DNA of 64,000 bases, from positions 24,113,501 through 24,177,500 of the forward strand of contig BSBM01000370.1 of assembly GCA_027924585.1 (NCBI GenBank), read 5' to 3'. The position numbers were made by a program, and so were the translations under genes. The notes below the pieces were generated by a model. It had not been told where the DNA came from. It saw only the letters and a program-made list of their open reading frames with translations, and ran no database searches. This DNA comes from Larix kaempferi. Its lineage: Eukaryota > Streptophyta > Pinopsida > Pinales > Pinaceae. This document shows positions 44,421 to 57,706 of the stretch, one piece after another; within the stretch, counting starts at the first letter, position 1; each line of letters begins with the position of its first letter.

Positions 44421-45225
44421 TATTGAATTACAATTAATTAGGTAATTATTATATTTTTTAATTATTGAATTACAATTAATTAAGTAAATATTATATTAAT
44501 TTTATTTACTATTAAAATATAATTAAATGATATAATTAAATAATATTTTTTATAATATATTATTAATAATTAAATTATTTTATTTTATTAAAAATCATTA
44601 TAAAAAAAATTCTTAACATATGAAATATATCATAATGTTAATAAATATCTCCAAAATATATCAAAATATTACATATATCTCCAAAATATTACATATATCT
44701 CCAATATTGATAAATTGATAATGTTAATTAATTATAATATAATAATTAATTATTTAAATAACAATTAATTATTTAATATATTATTAATTAATTAATTAAT
44801 TAATATTAATATTAAATAAATAATAATATTAATTAATTAATTATTATTATCATTCACTAAATTATTTTATAATTATTTTGTTTAATTACTTATTATAAAA
44901 TAATAGTAGTGTTTAATTAATAATATTGTTTAATTAAACAATTTTATTAATCAAACAATTAAAATATGGATTTCATTAAAATCATTAAATAATATTAATC
45001 TATTGATATTTTTAATTACATAATCATTAATTAACTAATATTATTATTAACTAAATAACTATAATATGAATTAAATTATTTTATAATTATAATGTTTAAT
45101 TAATTATTATAAAATAATAATATTATTTAATTAAACAATGTTATTAATGAAACAATTAAATTATGTATTTCATTAAAATTATTAAACAATATTATTCTAT
45201 TAATATTTCGGAGATATATGTATAC
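44421..45225. other. Extremely AT-rich low-complexity stretch
   Basis: Almost only A and T, dominated by TTAATTAATT and AATAATATT phrases, with several repeated segments such as AATTATTGAATTACAATTAA. No gene. Confidence 0.85.
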
Positions 45226-45404
45226 CCTATTAATAAGATATAGTTTATAACCAGTAAATCCAACCTTGACAAATAACCTAATACCAAATTATTTGTAAAG
45301 GAATTTACATTTCATTTATAGAAAAATATAAAATTTAAGATTTTATTATAAAATAGAGTTTATACATTCAAAAAATTACACGAAAATATTAACATTTACA
45401 ATAA
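45226..45404 (+). repeat. Partial third copy of an inner piece of the duplicated unit
   Basis: Resembles 28590-28770 of copy A and 46935-47115 of copy B (ACCAAATTATTTGTAAAGGA, ATTTCATTTATAGAAAAATA, AATATTAACATTTACAATAA). It joins the start of copy B inside an AATAAAA run, so it marks a recombination joint and implies that more than two units once existed. Confidence 0.8.
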
Positions 45405-48400
45405 AATAAAACCCAAAAACATGTGACCTCATAATGCAACAAGTCAAGCCTCCCAATAATGATAGTCACAACGACCTTTGAAAAAATGAAATTTAATTGA
45501 ATCGCTATATATGTTTTACTTAAATCATTCTCTATATATACGTTTTGCCATAGGATGAACCTGCGCAATTGTATGAGACAACCTTTTTTCAGATGCGTTT
45601 CACCTCCTTTACTATGCTGACACAATTTGTTTAATAAAGTTATTACAAAAAATCTCAAGAAATTTTTCGTGCAATTCCTCTTGTACTTCATAGGTTTTTC
45701 TTCTTCCTCTCATTGGGTCGACAGGTGATGATCGTGTATGCCATGACAGCTTTCAACTCAACCTACAGACTATTCATATATTTAACACATCCAGCCAAAT
45801 GCTTTGACAATCTCAAAGCATCCATGGCCGAAACGGAAGGACACACTCACATGACCTGTCAGATGAGTATAGTGAGATATATATCATTATCTCTAAAGTA
45901 ATACATATTCATTATTTATAAAAAATAACATATCTTGATCATAGTAAGTACATTTGTTTTCTTCTCAAAATGATAATTTTAATTTTTAATTTTTAAGTAC
46001 TATATCTATTTTAAAAGGGATTTATTAAGGTACAGAGGGATTTAATTTCTTAAAATATAAGTAGCTTTTCAGAATATAAATATTGGGAAAGCTTTTTAAT
46101 TTATGTAATTATTATTTGTAAATGTTTTTATGAAATTTCTACTTATTTCAAAAATGAGATATCTATCATTGTTTATAAAACGAATACATTGTCATAATCT
46201 GTACATTTCTTTTGGACACTTCTCATTCATTTAGAGAACGATACTTATAATAAAGAGTAACTTCCTTTCATTTCTAAGATATTGCTCGTGATAAAGGGTT
46301 TCATTCTATTTTAGACAACTTAATTTGATGGGACCTCGAGTAAAACCCAAAATATTCTCAAAATCAATTATACATTAACTTCCAATTCATAACACTCTAT
46401 TACTAAAACTAACTCAGATAGCTTCATTTCTTTCTACTTACTACCGTTGTCTATCTATTAAATCATAATGACAGTGTCTATTAACTCATGATTATTGACG
46501 TGATTTTATAATGTATTTAGAGCTTACTAATACTGTTGGAGTATTCATTAATGTTCCCAATATTATCGAGTTGATTCTAAACTGATACCAAGTATGCAGT
46601 GGGTAAAATTTGTGCGACTCCACCAGTCTATCTCTGAAACAATCAATAATGATAGAAACGGAAATCAATTCATGAATCGCACGCACTGCAGTTCATTGTG
46701 GAACCATTAAATACAAATCTGAAATTCAACTACAACCATTTATAGTTAAATGTTATTTTTTTAAATAATTGTCCAAATTATTAATAATATTTTGTGGTTA
46801 AGCTATTAGTTATTCTTGGCTAATATTAGGTTATTATTTAAACTCTCATTCTCTATAATGTTTTTCCATTTCTAAGATATTTGGTTCGTATACCATCCAA
46901 TCCAATTTCTGGATTGTTTGGTCCTATGATAAGGTATAGTTTACAGGATTGATCGGGCAACCAGTGAAGCATTGAGAGGTGACTCAATACCAAGTTATTT
47001 GTAAAAGAATTTGCATTTCATTAATAGAAAAATATAGAATTTATGGTTTTTTTATAAAATAGAGTTTATACATTCAAAAAGTTACACTAAAATATTAACA
47101 TTTACAATAAAATGTTACAATATTAGAATATAACTTATTTATTAGGTAAAATTTACATTATTTTAATGCAAGTAAATGTCATGATACTAAGCATTTTTAT
47201 AAATTTAGAGAAAGAATAATGCCCCATATTACATATTATTATCATTTTTACCTCGAAGTAAATGTTTAAAGAAAAATGTAAATGTTTGGAAGTGAATTAT
47301 TAAATATAAATATTTGTAAATGTAAAATTTTGAAAGTGGGTTATTATATATTTGTATTTTAAAAATGGTTTAGTTATTTTTAAATATCTTTTTATTTGAA
47401 AAAAATTACAAAATTTAAAATTTTTATAGAAATAAAGATTATGCATCCAAAAAGTTCCAGCAAAATGGTTAAGTATTATAAACATTAAAAAGTGTAACGT
47501 GTATATAGTTTCATTTAATTGACAATATCTAAGAAGATAAAATATGATAGTTTATTTCGACTTATGGAGAGGCTAAAATATGATAGTGTATTTAGACTTA
47601 TGGAGAGGCTAAAATATGATAGTTTTTTTATAGAGTTCTTTTTTCAATGGACTTTATTTTGAATAATTAAACTTTTATTTAAATAATTAAATATAAATAT
47701 ATTTTATCAAATATTATTGATGAAATATATTTAAATTTATTTTAAATAATTTAATAAAAATAAAAATATAATATATATCAAAATGATATCGGCATTAAAT
47801 ATAAAAAATAATATTAAATCTTAACCATAAGATAAATAATGAGATAAAAACATCATAACAAATGAGAATAATAATTTTTATTTTTTTGTCAGTAGTATAA
47901 GGGAAATATATATTAAAGTATAAAAAATATTACAATCATATGAGTTTTTGTAAATGCATGAGCTTTCAGAAGCTTCTCATGGAGCTGAGAGAACAAGAAG
48001 GAACGTAAATCTAGACTGATAGGAAGAGCTAGAGTAGTCTGACAGTACATCTAATCTCCATTGTTGCAACTTATTCTCCAACCATGTGATCTTATTATCT
48101 ATTTGTTTTTGAATCTAGTCTTCTAAGGATGCAAATTTATTATCAAGCATGGACTCTAGTTCAATTTGATGCTTATTTTCTCCTTCTTTCCTACATTTCT
48201 CTATAGACTCTATACGATCATAAAGAATATGTAGGGTAAGTATGCTAAGTCTCCTTTTAGTGAGGTGCTCATACTTTCGGGTAAAAACTAGTTTTAAATC
48301 AATAAAATACAATGATTAAAATTACCTTAATGAAAAAGATTAATTTTAAAAATATCCCCTTAAAAAAGCATGCCTCACTCAAAATGAATTACTCAAAATG

Positions 48401-50221
48401 CATTATATTGAGCACAATTGCAAAAACCCTAATCTTGACATTAATATTAAAAATATTGTGCAAGAAAAACCCCAATTTTGAAAATGTCTCAGTGAAAATG
48501 TTACAATGATTAAAAGTGGATTAAGTTTTTGGAGGCATGTCATGAAAATGCCCACATCTTTGAAACACTTTAATGAAAAAGCCCAATATTAAAAATATTG
48601 AATAAAAATATTAGATAATATTAAACATAATCTTTATTTTTCAGTTTATTTTTAAATGGTGTTAAATATATTTTTATTTTTATTTTTAATTTTTAGTTAT
48701 ATGAAAAGTTAATTGAATCATAAAAAGTTGTTATAATTTCTTTTTTGGAAAAACCTTCCTCAATGATTAAAATTTATATCATATTAAATCATTAGCAATA
48801 AAATATTGTTATATATTTTACTTAATAATTCATCTTTGACATTTATTTTGTTTATTAATTTAGAATTATTTTGATTTTAATTTTAATTAATTTAATGATG
48901 AATTTATGAAATCTAAAATAAATCAACAAAATATTTTTTTTGAAATTAAATTAAATTATAAAGATTTAATTATTTTTAAAATATAAATTAAAAATTAAAA
49001 TAAATTATATATTAATATTTATTATAAAAATCTAAATATAATTTGAAATATTTTTATAATGATAAAAAGATGTAACTTTAATTATTATTATTAATTTATT
49101 TTATTTACATATACTATATAAATTAATTTCTCTATTAAACTCTAAAATATTTCATCTATTAAAAAATATAAATAAATGTTTTCTAATTAAATTTTATTAA
49201 TTAGAATGAATATAAATACAATAATGATTATAGTTAATGTTTACCAAAATATTTCATCTATTAAAAAAATATAAATAAATGTTTTCTAATTAAATTTTAT
49301 TATTAATTAGAATGAATAGAAATATAATAATGATTATAGTTAATGTTTACCAAAACTTGAGTTGATTTTTATTTTTCAAACAAATAGATAATTTTTAAGA
49401 TTAAAGTTTATGCCTTCTTTATAATATTTTAATTTTTTATCTTCAAATTTTAATTACATAATTTTTTTTTTAAACTTTAAAATAAAAATATTTTTTAATA
49501 TCATTTATATTTTAAAACATAACATTTTAATATAACATCTTTATACCAAAATTATAAATTTAACTTTTATTAAATATATATAAATAATTACTCCAAAATT
49601 AAAAAATCTTAACTCATCGATTTGATGTCTCCGACAAAAGAACGAATAAATCAATGTTACTACTTTGCCACTTTCATTCATTAAACCCTTTCTTTTCCAA
49701 TCTTGCATTGCCATGTATCACGCTTTGGAAGAGTAAATATAGTAGCCAATACGGTTGGAAGTTGAAATCAAATGATGTGATGAAAAAATTGATTGGTATA
49801 TCAAAATTCCAATCATGTTTGATAGGAAAATTGTTTTGTGTAATTTGTTTTTCAAATTCTATGTTTAAAGTAATTTGTTAGTGACATTCAATCTTTAATA
49901 ATTAATACTATTATACATTTTTTGGTTTTTCAAATTTTAGGTTTTATTTTTGTTATTATATTCTGAATTTTAGTTTTAATTGGAATTTTGATAAATTTAA
50001 ATTTTTATTTGTTTAAATTATATTTTTGAGTCTATAAATAAATTTTATTATCCTTAAATATCTTTTGACATCCAAATTATACAATTTCTAGTTAATATAA
50101 CTAATATATATGATTTTAAGAATTTTTAAAAATTCCTAATCATTAAAAATATTATATATACTCAAAAACAATTAAAACTTTAATATCTAAACTACACCAT
50201 TAATATTATATTATATTATAT

Positions 50222-50269
<48 letters not shown>

Positions 50270-53200
50270 CATCAATTTCCATTCTTGATCACTGATAACT
50301 AATAATGTAAAAGCAAATCCCATCAAATTTTCTTTTCTTTTTAGTGTTTGCTGCATTATTATTCAAACACCTCCAAGAAAAAATGAGAAATGAGTACATA
50401 ATTGTGCTTTCTTTCCATTGCCTCGCGTTCCCTGTGTTTGTGTACGATAAAGCAAGTTTAGATATAAACTGATCCAATGTCAGCTGTATTATTCATGCAG
50501 CGATTTATGATAGGAGAGATTCATTTATTCCAATTAAAATAACTGCTTATAGATAGTTGTTACTTGGACATTCAACCAAATGTTGTCTATATATTTAGAG
50601 ACTAATTAATGCAATTTCAGAGTTAGATTTCTGCCCAGAACGGGTCAATGTGTATGATTCGTAGATTTATATCCATTTTCTAATGGAAAAGACTGCGCAA
50701 GCATGGTTGGAATTTCATTTCAACTTTGCTTTTTTAATTAAAAAAATTGAATTTTTGAAATTTTATTTTGTCTATCATATAAAGTTTTAGTGAAAAAATA
50801 ACTTTTCAATAATGAAGTTTTATTAAAAAAATATTCTTTAATAATAATGTTTTTTTAAGAATTTAAATTTTAAATAAAAGATATGCTTTAATTTCCAATT
50901 AAAAGATAACAATAAATTCATTTACCCATATTTTCCAATGAAAATCAAGAATGGAAAAAAAAAAACCTACTAAAAGTGACATAAACAACTCAAAAGTAAC
51001 ATGTGGCAACATTATGCATCTAAGTAAATTAAGTGCTACTAAGAGTGACATAGACAACTCAAAAGTAACATGTGGCAACATTATGCATCTAAAGTACATT
51101 AAATGCTAAACTTAAGAAACAAACAAAGTGTGGAACCTAGATTCCTTTCTCAAGGTTAATGTCAAGCCACATGTAATGCAACATACAAAAGTTTGCAAAG
51201 TTAACATGTTGCATCAATGGTGTAATTTAAATTGTGAAATTTTAATTTTCAATTAAAAGATATGTTTTTATTAACCACCTTAATTTCCAATTAAAAGATA
51301 ACAATCGACCCCTTTACCCATTTTTTTTGTTGATCATGTACTCTGAAAATCAAGGGTGGAAGGGTGGAACAAAAAAACCTACTAACACAACTCAAAAGTA
51401 ACATGTGTCCGTATTATGTATCTGAATTACATTAAGTGATAAAGTTAGGAAACAAACAAAAGGTGGAACCTAGAATCATTTCTTGAGGTTAATATTAGGC
51501 CACATGTAATGCAACATACCAAAATTTCAAGGTTAACATGTTGTAACAATAGTGTAAATTGAAATTGTGACATTTTATTCCAAATGACTTGACTTAAAAG
51601 GCTAGACAAATATAATATGCCCTTTCTAGAGGCAATTCATTAAAAACCACATTGAAATTGAGATTGTATTATGATGTTCTCCCCTTCCTTTGTCAAAAGA
51701 AGTTTAATAAAGTTGTTTTTCCAATATATGGAGTATTTTGGATTCCTCAACTATTATTGCACATGAACTTGCACATACCAAGTTACAACAAATCTTTCAT
51801 TTCATGGAAGTGGAGTTGTCTATTCCAGTTTATGGTTCCTGCTTTCTTCTGTGGGCCATTCACTTTCACTTGGCTATAAATGGATAAGAACAAACCACTT
51901 TCAACTTCAAATTTGTTTAGAATCTTTTTTACCCTCTGAGTAAAAGTAATTGTTTCAAGTTTCAACCAATTACTAAGACTACAAGAAATATTAAATGTTA
52001 TTAAGTTTTAACATATCAAATAAATCATTTAAAAAAATGTTAATAGATACGTGAAAAGCTTTTAACAACAAGACCTATAAATTGTAATTTGAAGTATTGG
52101 AAGTGTACAAAGTGGGATTGGGAGCCTGCCACAACAAAACCATGTTTCCATGCCTTTGTCGAGTCACAAGTGTTAACCCAACTCAATATCAAAATAATAA
52201 AAACAATTTCATGTTCAAGAAAAAACATAGAATAGTTTCATTAAAATTTGTTTTTAGATTAGGTGATGCTTGGTAGATTTGATACTATGATAAAATTTTT
52301 ATGCTTGGTAAATTCAATGGTTGATGCTTGGTGGGTGGCTGGGTTAATTCCTTCATTAACATAATTTAAAATTGACTTCTTCTTCTAAAATGGTACCCAC
52401 CTCTTTCTTGGAGTTGCACTTTCAAATTTGAAAAAATTATCCTTTAAAGGAAGGGTACAAAGGCTAGGGACAGGCACTAAAAGGAAGGGCACAAAGGCTA
52501 GGGAGAGGCACTAAAAGGAAGGGCACAAACCCATATTGGTAAAATGCTAGAACAATATAAGAAACAAAGAACAAATGGAATAAAAGAAAATCCATTCCCA
52601 TTAAAGGCAAACTCACCCACCTACTCTTCAATCAAATGGGAAAGTTTCACTCAAGGAGGAGTTTCAATCTCCATTATTACATATATAATAGCATGCCACC
52701 TAGTACAAGCCACTTATCTAGGCATGAATATATCTTAACAAACTTATTAATAAAAATTAATGACGATTTGCAAAAATAATTAATGCACTTTTTTGATAGA
52801 GATTGTTAAAAAATTTAACAGTATTTTGATGGGTAAAATGCCTCATGAGGCATATTCCCATCAAATCCCTGAAAGTGTTGCTGTTGCCCTGGATACAACA
52901 TTCTTGGGATCAGTCCAGTCATCTAATCAACGTTAATGGCTACTCCAAATGAGTCAATAAACTCCGTATGCTTCTTCTGATAGTGCCATACCTATAAACA
53001 GCAGCGCTGCAGCATATGCCAAAAACATATGATCAGTTAACTGTGTGCTTTCAATCATCTGACAGCTTGCTCACTCTGTCAAAGCATTTGAATATATTGC
53101 TTTGTTCATTTTGATTCCAGCTGGAGGCGTAGGTTAATGTACCTGAAAAGCTGTAACTGCATAGATACAGGACGTCCTCTTGTCTTATCGAAAAGAAGAA

Positions 53201-53841
53201 GAAGAAAAACAAAAAAATACGATTCATTTCACAATAAATCCTGAAGATCAGGAAGAAGAAGACGAAAGTAAATGCAGGCGGGCCAGGAGCAAGATATTTT
53301 TTTAGATACTCTAATTATTAGTCAAGCTGTGTGGCCGGCCTTCTATCGTAGCAGATTATGGAGATGCCCCCCAAAAAAGGATTCGTATTTTTACCTCTAC
53401 TTCTGGTAATGGGTATGTATCAGTCGGGTTATTCTTCTAGAAATAGGTCTGTATCAGTCGGGCCGACTCGGGTTTTTAAAAAGCGGGCCAACCTTTTTGG
53501 ATGAATGAAATACCTATCATTCCATAAAAATGGCTAAAAGCAGTAATCGTACAGATACCTGTTACCCCAGAAAATGATAAAAACTATGCTTCCGATAAAA
53601 CTATGATCAATATTTTTTTTGGCAATTTATCTTCTTAATTTGCTGTCTGATAAATTTAAAAAACCAGCGAATATGTCTATCTTCTTAATTTCCTACCATA
53701 AAAAACAACAGAACTTGTCTAGAAAATATCTTGTTCTTGGCCTAATGTGTTTCGTTCCTTTTTAATTCGCTCTAAATCTGTGGGAGTTAAAAGTTCACGC
53801 ATATGTAATACAACATGTTGCTTAAAGGTCCTTTTGCGATA
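45405..53841 (+). repeat. Duplicated unit, copy B, without the later insertions
   Basis: Collinear with copy A and carrying the empty target sites of the LINE (near 49440), SINE (near 49555) and 472-bp insertion (near 49880). It contains the counterpart small frame at 48115-48312 (minus), the TA-rich array at about 50205-50268, the 68-bp repeats and the 37-bp repeats. No gene of known family was recognised. Confidence 0.93.
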
Positions 53842-53850
53842 CTTGTCTGA
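53719..53850 (-). other. Exon-like C-terminal coding end at the edge of copy B
   Basis: Same frame as at the end of copy A (KRTFKQHVVLHMRELLTPTD, then LERIKKERNTLGQEQDIF and a stop). Here the upstream side reads TTTGTCCTCCTCAG before ACAAG, a good splice acceptor, giving DKYRKRTFKQH. It could be the last exon of a minus-strand gene whose earlier exons lie right of the LTR element, but none was identified. Confidence 0.4.
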
Positions 53851-53989
53851 GGAGGACAAAGCCAAAATGAGGTAGGGTAAGGAGGCATGGATACAATACC
53901 AAAGAAAGAAGAAGGAAACCCCTCCTTCACAAAACAATCCTTCTGAAGTCCTTGTTACAACCAACCCTGTTCCAAAGGGTCAACTCTCC

Positions 53990-54187
53990 ACTTAGAAATA
54001 TGGAGAGAAGACATTGCACACACAAGTCTGTATTCTTTATTAGATTAGACACATATTTATGCATCAAGAGTTTGCTTCAAGATAGGCATATGTTAGAATA
54101 TCTCAACCACATATTAGAATAGGATCTAAGATCTCTCCTAGATCTAACAAACTCAAACCAATTCTAATGTAACCATAATCTATAACA
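53990..54187 (-). repeat. 3' LTR of the non-autonomous element
   Basis: 198 bp. Shares with the other LTR ACTTAGAAATATGG, AAGACATTGCACAC, TATTCTTTATTAGATTA, GATAGGCATA and AATAGGATCTAAGATCTCTC in order. Confidence 0.9.
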
Positions 54188-54196
54188 CTCCCCTTT
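54188..54196 (-). other. Polypurine tract of the non-autonomous element
   Basis: AAAGGGGAG on the element strand, directly before the 3' LTR. Confidence 0.75.
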
Positions 54197-55416
54197 AATG
54201 CTTACATTACAAAACACAATTGCAAAACAGAAAATATATTGTTGAATCTTGTCTCACTCGTCTTCATCAACTTTTACAGCCACTCTGAAATCTCTAGTGC
54301 ACACTCTTTCTTCTCCACAACCTCGAGCTTCCCTTCTAACCCATTTAAAATGCAAATGCTTCTGACCATCATTGATAAATTTGCAGGATTGAATATTCTT
54401 GACTACCACGAAGAATAACCATGATAATGAATCACCCTATGAATACACTTCCATCTGTGAAATTCCCCCGAAGAGCAAATTTCAATAGTTATTTCGGAAA
54501 GTGATCTAAATACTCGATGTTTCCAGCAATCAATCTTACAAAATAACCTTTTAATCTTACAAACAAACAAATTAACCAGTAACCATTGATCTTCGAGCAC
54601 CAAAGACAAGAAGACGTGCCAGCGTATAACAGACTGTAGACATAAACATGTAAGTGATGTGTGAGGCACCGAAGAACGTCAATAACCACTAATTTAACTT
54701 ATGTTACTATGTTCTATTGATTGGTCTTTCATAACATAAATTTACAAACACTCAAACTCCTCACAACAACATAATTTCACACTCAAATCTACAAATCTGA
54801 GAAACTAAAAATCGATGCTGAGAAGATTGGAAATGAATTTGATTTTGCATTGACAAATATATTCAACAACGACACAATAGTGAAATAGACCTCGTGCAGA
54901 CCTTCGATGGTAATCCAAACGATTCACAAATGTTGAGAATAAAAAAATGGAACATTGTCGCGTGACAACAATAGCTTCCACAGATTTGTCTACGCTCCAA
55001 TACAGCGTTCTCATTGCCCTTATTCTCAAGCAGTCGGATCTGACTTCACTCCACAAGGACAACTACCAGAATGATGATAGTAACAGTGATGTTGGCTCTT
55101 TTGTCTCCTTGCATGCTCATTCTACAAAGCCATAGAACTTGTACTTCATTATGCCACTCAATCAACAATCAATAGCAATGATCACCTCGGCGATTCGTGG
55201 GTAGCGATCTCCACCCACACAGTAGAAATCAATCTTATAGCGGATTTTTATTTTCACATAGATCTCTATTCTTCCATGCAGTATGCAGCAAACTTCACAC
55301 AAAAAAATATTTATTTACTCTCACATACCTATGCTAATCTACTCTCCTACATCCCAAGCCACGGATCTCACATCTTCCTCGACACTCCCGTGAGGGATTA
55401 AGCCCAGCCCAGCCAA
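54197..55416. other. Interior of the non-autonomous LTR element
   Basis: Short frames on both strands, the longest under 90 codons, with no gag, protease, RT or integrase motif. The base composition is less AT-biased than the flanks, so captured host sequence is possible but not recognised. Confidence 0.5.
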
Positions 55417-55428
55417 GCTGTGATACCA
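55417..55428 (-). other. Primer binding site of the non-autonomous element
   Basis: TGGTATCACAGC on the element strand, one base from the initiator tRNA-Met complement, directly after the 5' LTR. Confidence 0.85.
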
Positions 55429-55666
55429 ACTTAGAAATATGGAAAGAAGACATTGCACACAAAAGTGTGTATTCTTTATCACACAAAAGTGTGTATTCTT
55501 TATTAGATTACACACATATTTATACATCAAGAATTGCCTCAAGATAGGCATACATTCTTAACAACATGTTGAGAGAATATCTCAACCACACATTAGAATA
55601 GGATCTAAGATCTCTCCTAAATCTAACAAACTCAAACCAATTATAATATAAGCATTCTCTCTAACA
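55429..55666 (-). repeat. 5' LTR of the non-autonomous element
   Basis: 238 bp. It is longer than its partner mainly through a 24-bp tandem duplication (ACACAAAAGTGTGTATTCTT then TATC, near 55457-55505) and a short extra segment near 55555. Confidence 0.9.
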
Positions 55667-55671
55667 TCTCC

Positions 55672-57706
55672 CTCTCCCACAAAAGAACTTGCAATGTTGA
55701 GCTCAATGTTTTTCCTATGCCTATGCTGAGCAAGGTGGCTGTCCCTGCCCTATTTATTAGATAATAAAGATCCCTCCTTAGTATGAAAAGGTTGTAAAGT
55801 TCTTAAACAAAGAAGACGTTAAAGAGCAAACAATCAAGATGATCCCCTATAAACTTGCAAAGTGTTATCTATGTAACCTTGAGAGCTGGTAACATGGTAA
55901 TAACTAAAAAGTCTAATATATCTTTCTATTTATTATTATTATTGAAATTAATTATTTCATTTTGATTACAAATTTATATCAAATTTTATAATCATTTTTA
56001 CAAAATATCTTACTCTAGGTCTTTGCATTATTGTGTTTTTTAAACATAATGTTTAATAAAGTTTTATAATATTTTTACAATTTTAATATTAAATATATTA
56101 TTTTAAAAAATTAAAATAAATTTAATAATTTTTAAAATATAATAATATGATTTTCTGATTGATGTAGTACAATTTAGAAGGGATATAAATTTCTGCTATA
56201 GTGATTTTAAATATCAAAATTAAAAAATAATTAAAATTAAATTTTAAAACTAAAAATTTCTAGATATATGTTACCTAGAGGTACTTACAAATCATAAGAT
56301 CATTTGACTGATACCATAGATTCAAGTACTTAGAGGGATCCAATTTTATAGACCTAACAACAACATTCCAGAAGACAATGAAAATTGATTCAGCGAAAAC
56401 AAACAGTGAAGAGGCCAAGAATTTTTACCCAGGACCACGACTCGAACTTCTCACCTGTGACAGCTGCTAGTAAGTTGGTTTCTTCTCCCAGACCGGACAT
56501 GGCTATGACTATCCCATATCCTCTTAGAGACCGGACATGTTTAAAAGCAAGAGATATTCCAGAGATCAAAAGCTAGAGATATTCCACAGATCAAATATGA
56601 TCATTTGGAGGTGCTGAAACTCGGTGATATCCCTCAGGAGATGAGAAATTCCTTCACAACTGTCGATGTAGCAAATCAGAGATCTCCAAGATTCATGTAA
56701 TTGGTTGATGATCCACGGGCTAATACATAGTGACTGATATGGCTTCCCTCCTCAGGGGAATATAGGGACTCTGCCTAAGCGATCTGATCGCTTGCCAATA
56801 GTGAGTGAATGTAGTTGGTTGCATTTCGTTGGCTAGCCTTTGCTAGTGCCAATATCAATCGTTGTTAATTCTGGTCTCCTCTCGAGAGAAAATATTAATC
56901 CAGAAATAGTGGAGTTGCAGGTAGGTCAGCTATTATAGATAGTCGGGAATAGTATGGTCATATAAATTGATTTAATAATTACAAATCGATTTAATAATTA
57001 CAAATGAAAATATGTGGTTGTTTAAAGTTCTATTTTTGATAATATAATATGGTAATATTTTTTTAGTTTTATTATTGAAATTAGATATCTCATTTTTATT
57101 GAATTTAAGATCAAATTTATTGTAATTGAAATATTATGTTATGATCATGTACAAATCTATTTAGTTGCAATTTCATCAAATGAAAAGAATCTTTATATTT
57201 ATAAATAAAACCGATAATATTTCGTTTATTTCTTTATAATATTGAAGATAAGAAGATTCATTAAAGATAATCTCCTTTTTAACCAAAAAAAAATATAAGA
57301 TTTTCAATAATGATACTAAAAAATCATAACTTATAAATAACCTATAAAAGAATTTTTAATATCTAAACACATTTTGTAAATGAAATGATTTATAAAAGGC
57401 TTTCTAACATCTAAATACACATTTTATAAATGAAGTGATTTAATTTCGCATAAATTAGTAGAAGAAAAAACATATCATGTATCATATTTATAATTGTTAA
57501 TTTAAAGATATATTTGTAATAAATTCCTCCATTCATGGTATGCATTTTTCAAGAGGTGATTTGTGAAAGTGATACGTTATTTTGTAAGAAAATCATATTT
57601 ATATTCTAAATGAATATAGGAGTGGGATCGAATTTTTGAAAAGATATTGACCCTTGGCCATTTGATGAAATAAAAGATATTGATTGTTTATGGTATTTGA
57701 AACTCG
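55672..57706. other. AT-rich flank without a recognised gene
   Basis: The section 55900-56350 and that after 56930 are low-complexity. Between them, 56380-56930 is more balanced in composition and has a 63-codon plus frame (ending RDRTCLKARDIPEIKS) and a repeated GAGATATTCCAGAGATCAAA segment, but no family was recognised. The 5' part of the Copia element that follows is missing. Confidence 0.45.

Larger units (their letters stand above)
53990..55666 (-). mobile_element. Non-autonomous LTR retrotransposon (LARD/TRIM-like)
   Basis: A 1.7-kb element on the minus strand with LTRs at 53990-54187 and 55429-55666 and the 5-bp target duplication TCTCC at 53985-53989 and 55667-55671. On the element strand the LTRs begin TGTTA and end CTAAGT instead of the usual CA. 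The PBS TGGTATCACAGC follows directly, and AAAGGGGAG precedes the 3' LTR as the polypurine tract. The interior of about 1.24 kb has no recognised gag or pol, so it would depend on another element's proteins. One 5' LTR segment is locally duplicated. Confidence 0.9.

Noticed and set aside
26917-53841. Duplicated unit as a Helitron or other named large transposon
   Set aside because: No TC start with CTRR end, terminal inverted repeat, LTR or transposase was recognised; a plain duplication fits as well.
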